Positions 18,117-25,987 of a DNA stretch of 64,000 nt are shown piece after piece. Position numbers and translations under genes: made by a program. Positions within the stretch are counted from its first letter, which is position 1, and each line of letters opens with the position of its first letter. Source of the stretch: Paradesertivirga mongoliensis (GTDB lineage Bacteria; Bacteroidota; Bacteroidia; Sphingobacteriales; Sphingobacteriaceae). The stretch is from the NCBI RefSeq assembly GCF_024436395.1, contig NZ_JAFMZO010000003.1, positions 186,001 through 250,000 on the forward strand, given 5' to 3'. The notes beneath the pieces are model-generated. The model was not told the origin of the DNA. It searched no databases and saw nothing but the letters and a program-made list of their open reading frames with translations.

Positions 18117-18665
18117 ATGCAAAACTTAACCCTGCTTGACGGACAGAAGTTTCAGATAACCATTCAACGCCTCTGCCATCAGTTAATTGAAAATCACAAC
18201 GACTTTTCTAACTCTGTAATTCTGGGTATTCAGCCCCGGGGTATTTTCCTTTCGAACAGAATTGCATCAGAACTCAGAAATATTCTTCCACAGGCTGATA
18301 TACTGAACGGAGACCTGGATATCACTTTCTTCAGGGATGATTTCCGTCGCCGGGAAGGCCCGCTAGTACCTAACAGCACTAAGATCGACTTCATTATTGA
18401 AGGCAAAAAAGTCATTCTGATCGATGATGTTTTATGGACCGGCAGAACCATCCGTTCGGCAATGGACGCCATGCTTGCTTTTGGGCGCCCGGAAAAAGTT
18501 GAGCTTCTGGTGTTAGTAGACAGACGATTTTCAAGGCACTTACCTATAGAGCCTGATTATATAGGAATACAGGTAGACTCTATCAATTCGCAAAAGGTAC
18601 TGGTTACATGGAAGGAAGCAGATCAGGAAGATAAAGTTATTTTATTATCAGAAGCAGCAGAATAA
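18117..18665 (+). CDS. pyrR: PyrR-type uracil phosphoribosyltransferase
   Basis: PyrR proteins have type I phosphoribosyltransferase activity (uracil + PRPP to UMP); in Firmicutes they also bind pyr mRNA. The 182-residue protein has the PRPP loop VILIDDVLWTGRTIRSAMDA (about residues 98-117), an N-terminal VILGIQPRGIFLS and DITFFRDD, all typical of PyrR rather than of Upp. It is followed by pyrB after 4 nt, a classical pyrimidine pairing. The short predicted leader argues against RNA-based self-regulation of this transcript, so its regulatory role here is uncertain. Confidence 0.92.
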   Translation: MQNLTLLDGQKFQITIQRLCHQLIENHNDFSNSVILGIQPRGIFLSNRIASELRNILPQADILNGDLDITFFRDDFRRREGPLVPNSTKIDFIIEGKKVILIDDVLWTGRTIRSAMDAMLAFGRPEKVELLVLVDRRFSRHLPIEPDYIGIQVDSINSQKVLVTWKEADQEDKVILLSEAAE

Positions 18666-18669
18666 GACG

Positions 18670-19608
18670 ATGGCAGAAAACAATCAGAAATTGAGTACCA
18701 GGCATCTTTTAGGAATAAAAGATTTAAGTGAGAATGATATTCAACTGATTTTTGAAACCGCTGATACTTTTAAAGACGTATTAAACAGACCCATAAAAAA
18801 GGTGCCTTCCTTACGGGATATCACCATAGCGAATATCTTCTTTGAGAACTCTACCAGAACCAGGCTTTCGTTTGAACTGGCTCAAAAGCGCCTATCGGCC
18901 GACACTGTGAACTTTGCTGCGTCGTCATCTTCTGTAAGCAAGGGTGAAACTCTGATTGACACAGTGAACAACATTCTGGCAATGAAAGTGGACATGGTAG
19001 TGATGAGACACCCCTATCCTGGAGCCGGAGTTTTCCTGAGCAAGAAAGTTAATGCTCAAATTGTTAATGCTGGCGATGGAGCTCATGAGCATCCAACTCA
19101 GGCTTTGTTAGATGCATTCTCGATCAGAGAGAAATATGGCGATGTAAGCGGCAAAAAAGTGGCCATAATTGGCGATATTCTCCACTCAAGGGTGGCCTTG
19201 TCTAACATTCTCTGCCTCCAAAAGTTAGGTGCAGAAGTTATGGTTTGCGGTCCTACAACCCTAATTCCGAAATATATAAAGTCGCTTGGCGTGAGAGTAG
19301 AATTTGACCTTCTTAAAGCGTTGAACTGGTGCGATGTGGCCAATATGCTTCGCATACAACTGGAACGTCAGGACATCAAATATTTCCCTTCATTAAGAGA
19401 ATATTCTATGCTCTATGGCTTAAATAAGCAGATCCTTGACTCTCTTGACAAAGAAATCACTGTTATGCATCCAGGGCCTATAAACCGGGGGGTTGAAATT
19501 ACGAGTGATGTGGCCGATAGTAAACAATCTATCATTCTCGACCAGGTAGAAAATGGGGTTGCAATTAGAATGGCTGTGCTATATCTTTTAGCTGGCCAGC
19601 GTGACTAA
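18670..19608 (+). CDS. pyrB: Aspartate carbamoyltransferase catalytic subunit
   Basis: It condenses carbamoyl phosphate with aspartate in de novo pyrimidine synthesis. The 312-residue protein carries the carbamoyl-phosphate motif FFENSTRTRLSFELA, then GDGAHEHPTQALLDAFSI, the aspartate-side KVAIIGDILHSRVA and VMHPGPINRGVEI. All catalytic signatures are intact. No pyrI regulatory subunit adjoins it. The stop codon abuts that of yqgE on the other strand with no base between. Confidence 0.96.
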   Translation: MAENNQKLSTRHLLGIKDLSENDIQLIFETADTFKDVLNRPIKKVPSLRDITIANIFFENSTRTRLSFELAQKRLSADTVNFAASSSSVSKGETLIDTVNNILAMKVDMVVMRHPYPGAGVFLSKKVNAQIVNAGDGAHEHPTQALLDAFSIREKYGDVSGKKVAIIGDILHSRVALSNILCLQKLGAEVMVCGPTTLIPKYIKSLGVRVEFDLLKALNWCDVANMLRIQLERQDIKYFPSLREYSMLYGLNKQILDSLDKEITVMHPGPINRGVEITSDVADSKQSIILDQVENGVAIRMAVLYLLAGQRD

Positions 19609-20172
19609 TTAATTCCACAAAGGATTTTCAGGAAAGTTCACTATATGGGCATATTTAGGCCCCAGCCCTATCACGATATCTTTCCAGAGATTTTCCTCTT
19701 CGTCTGCAAATAATAAATCGGGGTTGTAGGTATTAGTCACCAGCCACGAATTTTGTTCCAGTTCTTTATCCAGCTGCCCTACGTCCCAGCCGGAATAACC
19801 CACAAAAAACATTATTTCATTTTCCTGGATCTGATTTCCGTTAACGAGGAGCTTTAACGTTTCAAAGTTTCCTCCCCAATAAATACCATTCGCTATTTCA
19901 GCTCCACTGTTCATCCTGTCGTAACAGCGATGGATAAAATGCAGCGTATCGTTACCCACCGGGCCCCCAATATATACCGGATTATACGAATCTTCAAAGT
20001 CAGGAATCAAGTCCTTCAATACAAAATCACTTTTTTGATTTAATACATACCCCACAGTTCCCTCATCATTATGCTCGGACAATAGCACAACCGATCTTTT
20101 GAAATTAGGGTCTAACATAAACGGTTCGGAGATCAACAGGCTCCCGGTTCTGGCTGGTATTTCATTTAGCAT
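19609..20172 (-). CDS. YqgE/AlgH family protein
   Basis: A conserved cytoplasmic protein of 187 residues (DUF179), whose biochemical function is not established. It begins with GSLLISEPFMLDPNFKRSVV and has HNDEGTVGYVLNQ, VYIGGPVGNDTLHFIH and FVGYSGWDVGQLDKELEQNSW, which are the family's conserved blocks. It ends base-to-base with pyrB and is divergent from pdxH. Family assignment is firm; the biological role is not. Confidence 0.92.
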   Translation of the reverse strand: MLNEIPARTGSLLISEPFMLDPNFKRSVVLLSEHNDEGTVGYVLNQKSDFVLKDLIPDFEDSYNPVYIGGPVGNDTLHFIHRCYDRMNSGAEIANGIYWGGNFETLKLLVNGNQIQENEIMFFVGYSGWDVGQLDKELEQNSWLVTNTYNPDLLFADEEENLWKDIVIGLGPKYAHIVNFPENPLWN

Positions 20173-20301
20173 AATATATCAACATGGTTAAACTAATATA
20201 TGTTTTTTCAAGAAATATTGTTTTAAAAAGATAGCTAATTGCCAATAATTCAAACATCTTGTTTTACTGATTGATATCCCGAATATTCTGTTACGAATTA
20301 G

Positions 20302-20309
20302 TAAGTTTG
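20302..20309 (+). promoter_or_regulatory. -7 promoter box of pdxH
   Basis: TAAGTTTG matches TAnnTTTG and ends 9 nt before the ATG at 20319. It lies inside the longer frame that starts at 20271, supporting the shorter start. Confidence 0.6.
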
Positions 20310-20318
20310 CAATTCATT

Positions 20319-20972
20319 ATGGCAATTAAAAAAGAAACAATAGAAAACCTGAGACAGGAATATCGCTCGGCGTCTTTGTCGGAAAAAGATGTAGCCGCAG
20401 ATCCTATCAGTCAATTTGCAAAATGGTTTTCAGAAGCTCTTGACGGAGGGATTTACGAACCAAACGCCATGACACTGGCAACATCAACACATGATGGCAA
20501 ACCTTCGGCGAGAATAATGTTACTGAAAGGATTCGATAAAACAGGATTCACATTTTATACCAATTACTTAAGCAGAAAAGGAAAAGAGATCTCCAAGAAC
20601 CCGGCCGCCTGTGTTGTTTTTTTCTGGGCCGAGTTAGAGAGGCAGGTTCGAATTGAAGGAACCCTTGAAAAAGTAAGCAAAGAGGAGTCGGAAAAATATT
20701 TCCACTCTAGACCTAAAGAAAGTCAGCTAGGCGCTATTGCATCACAACAAAGTCAGGAGATCGCAAGCAGAGATACTGTGGAAAAAGCCTGGCAGGATCT
20801 GACCGAGAAATTTCAAGACAAAGAAGTGCCCAAACCAGCCTATTGGGGGGGATATATTCTAAAGCCACAAATTGTTGAATTTTGGCAGGGTCGGCCCGGA
20901 CGGCTTCATGATCGTATTGTTTATAAACGTTCTGATAAAAAGAACTGGAAAATTGTGCGCTTAGCTCCCTAA
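20319..20972 (+). CDS. pdxH: Pyridoxamine 5'-phosphate oxidase
   Basis: This FMN enzyme oxidises PNP or PMP to pyridoxal 5'-phosphate. From ATG 20319 the protein has 217 residues, as in E. coli PdxH. Conserved blocks are EPNAMTLATSTHDGKPSARI with MLLKGFD, FTFYTNYLSRKGKEI, the FMN-phosphate region, HSRPKESQLGA, and the C-terminal EFWQGRPGRLHDRI with WKIVRLAP at the end. It is the first gene of a tight unit: nuoC begins 1 nt after its stop. Confidence 0.96.
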   Translation: MAIKKETIENLRQEYRSASLSEKDVAADPISQFAKWFSEALDGGIYEPNAMTLATSTHDGKPSARIMLLKGFDKTGFTFYTNYLSRKGKEISKNPAACVVFFWAELERQVRIEGTLEKVSKEESEKYFHSRPKESQLGAIASQQSQEIASRDTVEKAWQDLTEKFQDKEVPKPAYWGGYILKPQIVEFWQGRPGRLHDRIVYKRSDKKNWKIVRLAP

Positions 20973-20973
20973 C

Positions 20974-21468
20974 ATGAGTTTCGACGAAATAAAACAATTG
21001 CTGATTGCAAAGTTTGGTCCGGATACTATAATAAACGAAGAGACGTCGGGCATGCAGGCGGCTTTAATTATTCAGCCAGACAAAATTTCTAAAGTTTGCC
21101 TTGAACTCAGAGACAACCCCGAAACGTATTTCGATTTGTTAGAATGTCTCTCGGGTGTTGATTACGGTATTGAGGAGAACATGTTCGGTGTAGTGTATCA
21201 CCTTGCTTCCATTCCTTACAAAAAGCAGCTTACGTTAAAAGTTATTAAATATCACGATAGAACCAGAGAATCACTTCCCTCCGTCCCTACTGTTAGCCAG
21301 GTTTGGCGAACTGCGGAATGGCATGAACGCGAAGCATATGATCTGATTGGTATTCATTTCGAAGGCCATCCCGATTTACGACGGATTCTGCTACCCGACG
21401 ACTGGGAAGGCTATCCGCTTAGAAAAGACTATAAAGCACAGGAGTATTACAGAGGAATCAAAGTGTAA
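20974..21468 (+). CDS. nuoC: NADH-quinone oxidoreductase subunit C
   Basis: NuoC is a peripheral-arm subunit of respiratory complex I with the 30-kDa subunit fold. The 164-residue protein has [14 protein letters not shown] near the N-terminal third and the signature [43 protein letters not shown] at the C-terminus (written here with a break). It starts 1 nt after pdxH and is followed by nuoD after 25 nt. The other complex I genes are not in this window, so this pair appears separated from them. Confidence 0.95.
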   Translation: MSFDEIKQLLIAKFGPDTIINEETSGMQAALIIQPDKISKVCLELRDNPETYFDLLECLSGVDYGIEENMFGVVYHLASIPYKKQLTLKVIKYHDRTRESLPSVPTVSQVWRTAEWHEREAYDLIGIHFEGHPDLRRILLPDDWEGYPLRKDYKAQEYYRGIKV

Positions 21469-21493
21469 CCCCCCAAGCTATAAGGGGAATTAT

Positions 21494-22678
21494 ATGGAGC
21501 AAAAATACGCAACTCGTTATGAAAAGCTGATCGCTGAGGCTGAAGCCCATGAGATGATTATCAACATTGGTCCTCAGCATCCCTCCACACATGGGGTGTT
21601 GCGACTTGAGGTTATTACCGATGGGGAAATTGTGAGGGAAGTAATCCCTCATATGGGCTATTTGCATCGATGCTTCGAAAAGCACGCAGAGAATCTTACC
21701 TATCAGCAAACTATACCGTTTGCAGACCGGATGGATTATCTGGCTTCTATGAATAATTCGCATGCCTGGGTAATGGGGGTTGAGAAAATGCTCGGCATTG
21801 ATCAGGATATCCCACAGCGCATTGAATATATACGGGTGCTGGTATGTGAATTGAACCGAATTGGCTCGCATCTGGTTGCCCTGGGAACATACGGCATTGA
21901 TATTGGCGCCTTCACCCCCTTCTTATGGTGCTTCCGGGACAGGGAACACATCATGAATATGTTAGAGTGGGCGTCGGGTTCAAGGCTGTTATATAATTAT
22001 ATTTGGGTTGGCGGCTTGTTTTTTGACCTGCCTGTTGGCTTTGAAGAACGGTGCAAGGAATTTGTAGACTATTTTAAACCTAAGATGGTGGAATTGAATG
22101 GCCTGCTAACCGAAAACCAAATTTTTATCTCACGGACGGCGAACGTTGGAATTTTACCCTTAGACGTTGCCATAAATTACGGCTGTTCGGGGCCAATGCT
22201 ACGAGGATCGGGCCTGAAATGGGATCTAAGGCGGGTGGACGGATATTCCGCTTATCCCGAGTTAGAATTCGAAGTTCCGGTGGGAAAAGGAGAGATGGGG
22301 ACTACAGGAGATTGCTGGGACCGTTTTAAAGTACGGATCGATGAGATAGAGCAGTCTGTGCTTATCATCGAGCAATGCCTGGAAAGATTACAAAAGGATC
22401 TTAAAAGAACTACTGACTTCGATCCGAGAGCTAAACTTCCAAAGAAAATCATCCCTAAAGCGCAAGACTTTTACTTTCGGGCCGAGAGCCCGCGTGGCGA
22501 ACTAGGATATTATTTTATTACTGATGGCAAGAGTGAGATACCAAAACGTGTTAAAGCCAGAGCACCAAGCTTCCATAATCTTTCAGTTATTTCAGAAATC
22601 TCGAAAGGGGTACTGATTGCGGATCTGATAGCCATCATTGGCTCTGTGGATATTGTTTTGGGTGAATTAGACCGATAG
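21494..22678 (+). CDS. nuoD: NADH-quinone oxidoreductase subunit D
   Basis: NuoD (49-kDa subunit) lines the quinone-binding cavity of complex I. From ATG 21494 the protein has 394 residues, with [27 protein letters not shown], the [15 protein letters not shown] region, [14 protein letters not shown], and the C-terminal DIVLGELDR that ends the family. An earlier in-frame ATG at 21347 overlaps nuoC and would add 49 unrelated residues. AAGGGGAA lies 5-12 nt upstream of the start and resembles a Shine-Dalgarno site, uncommon in this genome. The next gene converges with a 3-nt gap. Confidence 0.97.
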   Translation: MEQKYATRYEKLIAEAEAHEMIINIGPQHPSTHGVLRLEVITDGEIVREVIPHMGYLHRCFEKHAENLTYQQTIPFADRMDYLASMNNSHAWVMGVEKMLGIDQDIPQRIEYIRVLVCELNRIGSHLVALGTYGIDIGAFTPFLWCFRDREHIMNMLEWASGSRLLYNYIWVGGLFFDLPVGFEERCKEFVDYFKPKMVELNGLLTENQIFISRTANVGILPLDVAINYGCSGPMLRGSGLKWDLRRVDGYSAYPELEFEVPVGKGEMGTTGDCWDRFKVRIDEIEQSVLIIEQCLERLQKDLKRTTDFDPRAKLPKKIIPKAQDFYFRAESPRGELGYYFITDGKSEIPKRVKARAPSFHNLSVISEISKGVLIADLIAIIGSVDIVLGELDR

Positions 22679-22681
22679 CTT

Positions 22682-23848
22682 TTACTCTGGCTCATAATCC
22701 TGAGGAAGTAACTCGACAATTCCCTGATTCCAGGCGCCCTCATATATCACACTCCTAGGATTGGCAACAACACCGTTTAAGTCAAACAATACCGGCCTCT
22801 TTTGAAATGCTATAATTGTAGTCGGATGTTCACGTATCCTGCTGTAAGGATTATACACTTTCTTGGGTTCATAAATTAAGTGTAAGTCTGTTTGATAATC
22901 AAGGGCATGCAAGTTTGGCAGGTTTGTTGGCTTTGCAATATCTCCCGATTCAAGTTTTTCGCGGCCTATCAGGCTAATAGCTTTTGGGCTCCGGTACAAC
23001 TTTCTCCAATAGGCAAGAGAGTCGTTTGGGTTTGATGCGTTACGATGAAACGTTCTGATCTTCTCAAGGATATAAGCATCACTGGGTCTGTCCGCGACCT
23101 TAATTCTTTGAAGACTCCGAACCAGATAGCCATTTTCGTGCAAATTACCGGACCGTAGCAGGCGAAAGAAATGCAGGTTAGATCCAAAATACGCCTGTCT
23201 TCTATTTTCTTTCCATCGTTTCAGTTGTCTGGCCGTTCCGTTAAGATTCTCAAACAACACCTGTCCGGCATAATAAGTCAATCCGCTTTGCTGAAGCCAT
23301 TCGAACTCTTTTAACAAATATTTCAGACGATAGCCCAGGTATTCATTCTCGATAATTAAAAACTCGTCGCTTGAGGCTTCAAGCCGCTTAAGCCGGGAGT
23401 CGAAAAACAGGGATAATATTTTAGGATTTGAAACTATACATTTGCCGGAGTTCTCACCAGAGCCTATAAAAATCCGTTTAAAATTAGCATAATTCCGGGC
23501 CCAGTTTGGATCGTGGCCTATGACCACTTCTCTTAGCTTTATGTTGTTCGGATGAAGTTTAATTTCAAAACGTTGTGTATCCTGGTTGATTGTAATCCGT
23601 TTTACCCAGGTATCATAACCAACATGACTCACCACCAGATCATACTGCCCTGGCTTAATCTTGCGAAGCAAAAAATGCCCCTGACTGTTGGTTTGTGTTC
23701 CATTTGTTGCGTTACTTAAAAACACGTTAGCTGAAGAAAGGCCCCTATTCTCCTCGCCATCTCGTACCATCCCGCTAAGGGCTCCGGTCTGGGCCGATAT
23801 ATCAGTGCACAAGAAATAAAAAAGAAAAATGGCTACACAACCTTTCAT
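22682..23848 (-). CDS. Exported protein with carboxypeptidase-regulatory-like domain
   Basis: A 388-residue protein with a signal peptide ending near DISAQ. Residues about 22-105 form a CarboxypepD_reg-like beta-sandwich: GALSGMVRDGEENRGLSSAN, GTQTNSQGHFLLRKIKPGQY and DLVVSHVGYDTWVKRI, as found at the N-terminus of SusC-like receptors. The remainder (about 110-388) is not a TonB-dependent barrel; it is a mixed region with many aromatics and Arg that matches a common but uncharacterised Bacteroidota architecture. Its function is unknown; it is most likely periplasmic or surface-associated. Confidence 0.75.
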   Translation of the reverse strand: MKGCVAIFLFYFLCTDISAQTGALSGMVRDGEENRGLSSANVFLSNATNGTQTNSQGHFLLRKIKPGQYDLVVSHVGYDTWVKRITINQDTQRFEIKLHPNNIKLREVVIGHDPNWARNYANFKRIFIGSGENSGKCIVSNPKILSLFFDSRLKRLEASSDEFLIIENEYLGYRLKYLLKEFEWLQQSGLTYYAGQVLFENLNGTARQLKRWKENRRQAYFGSNLHFFRLLRSGNLHENGYLVRSLQRIKVADRPSDAYILEKIRTFHRNASNPNDSLAYWRKLYRSPKAISLIGREKLESGDIAKPTNLPNLHALDYQTDLHLIYEPKKVYNPYSRIREHPTTIIAFQKRPVLFDLNGVVANPRSVIYEGAWNQGIVELLPQDYEPE

Positions 23849-23871
23849 GTTAAGAACCGGTTATTTTAAGC

Positions 23872-23905
23872 AAAAAAAAACCTTCGAGCAAGAGCTAAAA
23901 GGTTT
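23872..23905 (-). terminator. Intrinsic terminator of the sigma/protease unit
   Basis: On the minus strand AAACCTT pairs with AAGGTTT around an AGC-AAGA-GCT inner hairpin, followed by a run of T (A-run 23872-23880 on the plus strand). It lies 24 nt after the protease stop. Confidence 0.75.
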
Positions 23906-23929
23906 CTGAAATTATGAAATAAATATTAA

Positions 23930-25006
23930 TCAATATACTTTAACCATAAAAACATAGTTCTTCAACTTCTTATACTGATCAGCTGAACTTAGGCCAGCTA
24001 ATTGGTTCTTCTTATTGAGAACGATCTGTGCATCTGAAGTATTTTGAAGAGAATCAACGGCTGCCAGAATGTATTTTGATTTTACAGCAAATCCGGTACC
24101 GTCGGCAAGAGATTGCTTCCCTTTTATAACACCGATAACATTACCTCTGTTATCAAGTAAAGGACCGCCGCTATTTCCGTTATTTACCGTTATATCCACC
24201 TGATACTCGGTTGTATCACCTTTATAACCGCTTGCCGAACTCAAATAGCCTTTACCCAAAACATGGTCATCTTTGGGAAATCCAACGGTAAATACGTTCT
24301 CTGAAACATCTGACTGCGCCTTTCTGATTGAATAGGGTATTGAGCCGAAAGTTTCAAAATCGGCGTCATTTATTTTTAAGATCGCAAGATCAAAAGCAGG
24401 ATCGTCATACACAACATTTACTTTATATGAGTCGCCTTTACCGTTCTGGATGTAAATGGAATCGGCCCCTTTGATCACGTGGCTATTAGTAACCACGTAC
24501 CCGTTGGCAGTTAATGCAAAACCTGTCCCGCCAAATATTCCCGGATTAACTGGAGCTTCCATGTTACGCAGAATCTCTTTTTGGTCCTTCTTTACTTCCC
24601 CAAGCTCGCGGCTCACTTGACGGCGTAACAGGTTCATATCAGATTTGGTAGCGTTGTGCGAGAAATATCCTGTTAACAGTAATGAAGTGAACACTGCTAA
24701 TATAGCTACAGACGCTGCAACAGCAGCATTGACACGGTATTTATTCCACAACATTCGTACGAGTGTGGAGGCAGGAATAACATCGGCTTTAATTGACTGA
24801 ACATCCAAAGTTTCATGAATTGCGTTCATGTCAGACATCAGTTTTTTCTTTTTACCGTAGTTGGTTAAAGTAGTAATAAAGGCCTGATGAGCTACTATTT
24901 GTTGGTCTAAAGCTGGATTTGTAGCACGTAACGATTCAAAAGCCTCAAGCTCTGCTCCAGACATCTCTCCATTTAAATAAGCTTCAATGCGTTCGGTCAA
25001 TTCCAT
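23930..25006 (-). CDS. Membrane protein joining an anti-sigma-like N-terminus to a trypsin-like (S1C) protease
   Basis: The 358 residues divide into a cytoplasmic N-terminal part (1-93) that starts ERIEAYLNGEMSGAELEAFE, a pattern common in Bacteroidota anti-sigma proteins though without a zinc motif; one membrane span (about 94-114, AAVAASVAILAVFTSLLLTG); and a periplasmic HtrA-like protease domain. The catalytic triad is visible: His176 in TNSHVI, Asp206 in DPAFDLAIL and Ser279 in NNGNSGGPLL. No PDZ domain follows. The gene begins 12 nt after the stop of an ECF sigma factor gene, so regulation of that sigma factor is the natural inference. Protease assignment is firm; the anti-sigma role is inferred from position and N-terminal pattern. 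Confidence 0.82.
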   Translation of the reverse strand: MELTERIEAYLNGEMSGAELEAFESLRATNPALDQQIVAHQAFITTLTNYGKKKKLMSDMNAIHETLDVQSIKADVIPASTLVRMLWNKYRVNAAVAASVAILAVFTSLLLTGYFSHNATKSDMNLLRRQVSRELGEVKKDQKEILRNMEAPVNPGIFGGTGFALTANGYVVTNSHVIKGADSIYIQNGKGDSYKVNVVYDDPAFDLAILKINDADFETFGSIPYSIRKAQSDVSENVFTVGFPKDDHVLGKGYLSSASGYKGDTTEYQVDITVNNGNSGGPLLDNRGNVIGVIKGKQSLADGTGFAVKSKYILAAVDSLQNTSDAQIVLNKKNQLAGLSSADQYKKLKNYVFMVKVY

Positions 25007-25018
25007 TTCTTTTTTTTA

Positions 25019-25585
25019 TTAAACCTGAAAAAACAACTTTTTGAGGCGCTGCAGGCATTTATACTTTTGATTCTTTGCATTGTCAGCATTGGTATACCCA
25101 AATGCTTCACAAATCTCCTGCATAGATTTGTTGTTTATGTAAAACTCTTCGATTATCGTCCGGCAGGGCTCCCCTAAATGACCCAGAGCCTCGTCCATTT
25201 GTTTAAATTGCCTGTCTTTTTCTTCGTGATATTCCAGATCCTGTTCAACAGCCTCAATACCTTCGAAATCAGCAATATTCCCCGAGCTTCGACTTTTTAT
25301 ATTTAAACGCTTCAACCATAGCCTCCTGCATACAGAATACAAAAATGTTTTCAGTTTGCTGTTGAGCTCAAAGTTGCCCGCTTTTACTTTATCATAAAGA
25401 ACTATTACCGATTCCTGAAAGATGTCTTTAGCATCATCTTCAGAACCGTTATTTGTAACCACCAACTGCAACACCATCGGAAAATAAGCTTTATAGATCC
25501 CTTCAAGCGTTTTTTTCGAATCGTTAAGAATACCTAATATAACTTCGCTATCTTCTGGTACTGAACTTTTTATCTCTCTGCTCAC
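25019..25585 (-). CDS. ECF-type RNA polymerase sigma factor
   Basis: A 188-residue sigma-70-family factor with only regions 2 and 4. Region 2 includes IYKAYFPMVLQLVV, DDAKDIFQESVIVLYDKV and LKTFLYSVCRRLWLKRL. Region 4 includes EALGHLGEPCRTIIEEFY and the helix-turn-helix KSMQEICEAFGYTNADNAKNQ, followed by KYKCLQRLKKLFF. It should direct RNA polymerase to a small set of envelope or stress genes. It lies directly upstream of the anti-sigma-like protease gene on the same strand and is divergent from a small lipoprotein gene. Confidence 0.92.
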   Translation of the reverse strand: MSREIKSSVPEDSEVILGILNDSKKTLEGIYKAYFPMVLQLVVTNNGSEDDAKDIFQESVIVLYDKVKAGNFELNSKLKTFLYSVCRRLWLKRLNIKSRSSGNIADFEGIEAVEQDLEYHEEKDRQFKQMDEALGHLGEPCRTIIEEFYINNKSMQEICEAFGYTNADNAKNQKYKCLQRLKKLFFQV

Positions 25586-25610
25586 TAGTTAATACCCCAA
25601 TATTAATTTG

Positions 25611-25665
25611 GTAACCCAATGATAACTAAAAAAAAAATTAAAAATTCGCGAGATTGGCGGGTTAC
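25611..25665. promoter_or_regulatory. Inverted GTAACCC elements between the sigma factor and lipoprotein genes
   Basis: GTAACCC at 25611-25617 on the plus strand and the same heptamer on the minus strand (GGGTTAC at 25659-25665) face each other across 41 bp. Each points toward one of the two divergent genes at a distance suitable for a -35 element. GTAAC-like -35 boxes are common for ECF sigma factors, so autoregulation is possible. Confidence 0.4.
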
Positions 25666-25728
25666 TTTTCTCCGTTGCCTGTATTAATGAATGAAATATT
25701 TGTTTAATCATAAACTTTAACCTCAAAA

Positions 25729-25926
25729 ATGAAAAATTCATTCAAATTCGGTTTTTTAGCTCTAGCTATCTCTTTATCAGTAGCTGCTTGTAACTCAAAC
25801 AAATCAGAAGAAAATGCTGGTGATTCAGCTCTTGCTGATACTGCTGCAGTTCTTGATACTGCTGTTACTACAACTGTTGATAGCTTAGCTACTGACACTG
25901 TTGCTACTGATAGCGTTGCTCAGTAA
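25729..25926 (+). CDS. Small low-complexity lipoprotein
   Basis: A 65-residue protein with a lipoprotein signal (lipobox VAAC, Cys21). The mature 45 residues are almost only Ala, Asp, Ser, Thr and Val, arranged as imperfect repeats such as SALADTAAVLDTAV and SLATDTVATDSVAQ. This acidic, Thr-rich tail has no recognised fold and is probably a flexible surface or periplasmic spacer. It is divergent from the ECF sigma gene and followed by a strong terminator, so it forms its own transcript. Confidence 0.75.
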   Translation: MKNSFKFGFLALAISLSVAACNSNKSEENAGDSALADTAAVLDTAVTTTVDSLATDTVATDSVAQ

Positions 25927-25942
25927 TTTCGATTTTAGAAAT

Positions 25943-25978
25943 AAAAAAATCCCGAAGCATGCTTCGGGATTTTTTTTT
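25943..25978. terminator. Bidirectional intrinsic terminator
   Basis: A7, TCCCGAAGC, loop AT, GCTTCGGGA and T9 form a near-perfect hairpin between the small lipoprotein gene and the convergent GH3 gene. It terminates both and closes the glycoside hydrolase unit. Confidence 0.95.
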
Positions 25979-25987
25979 GCCAGCTTG

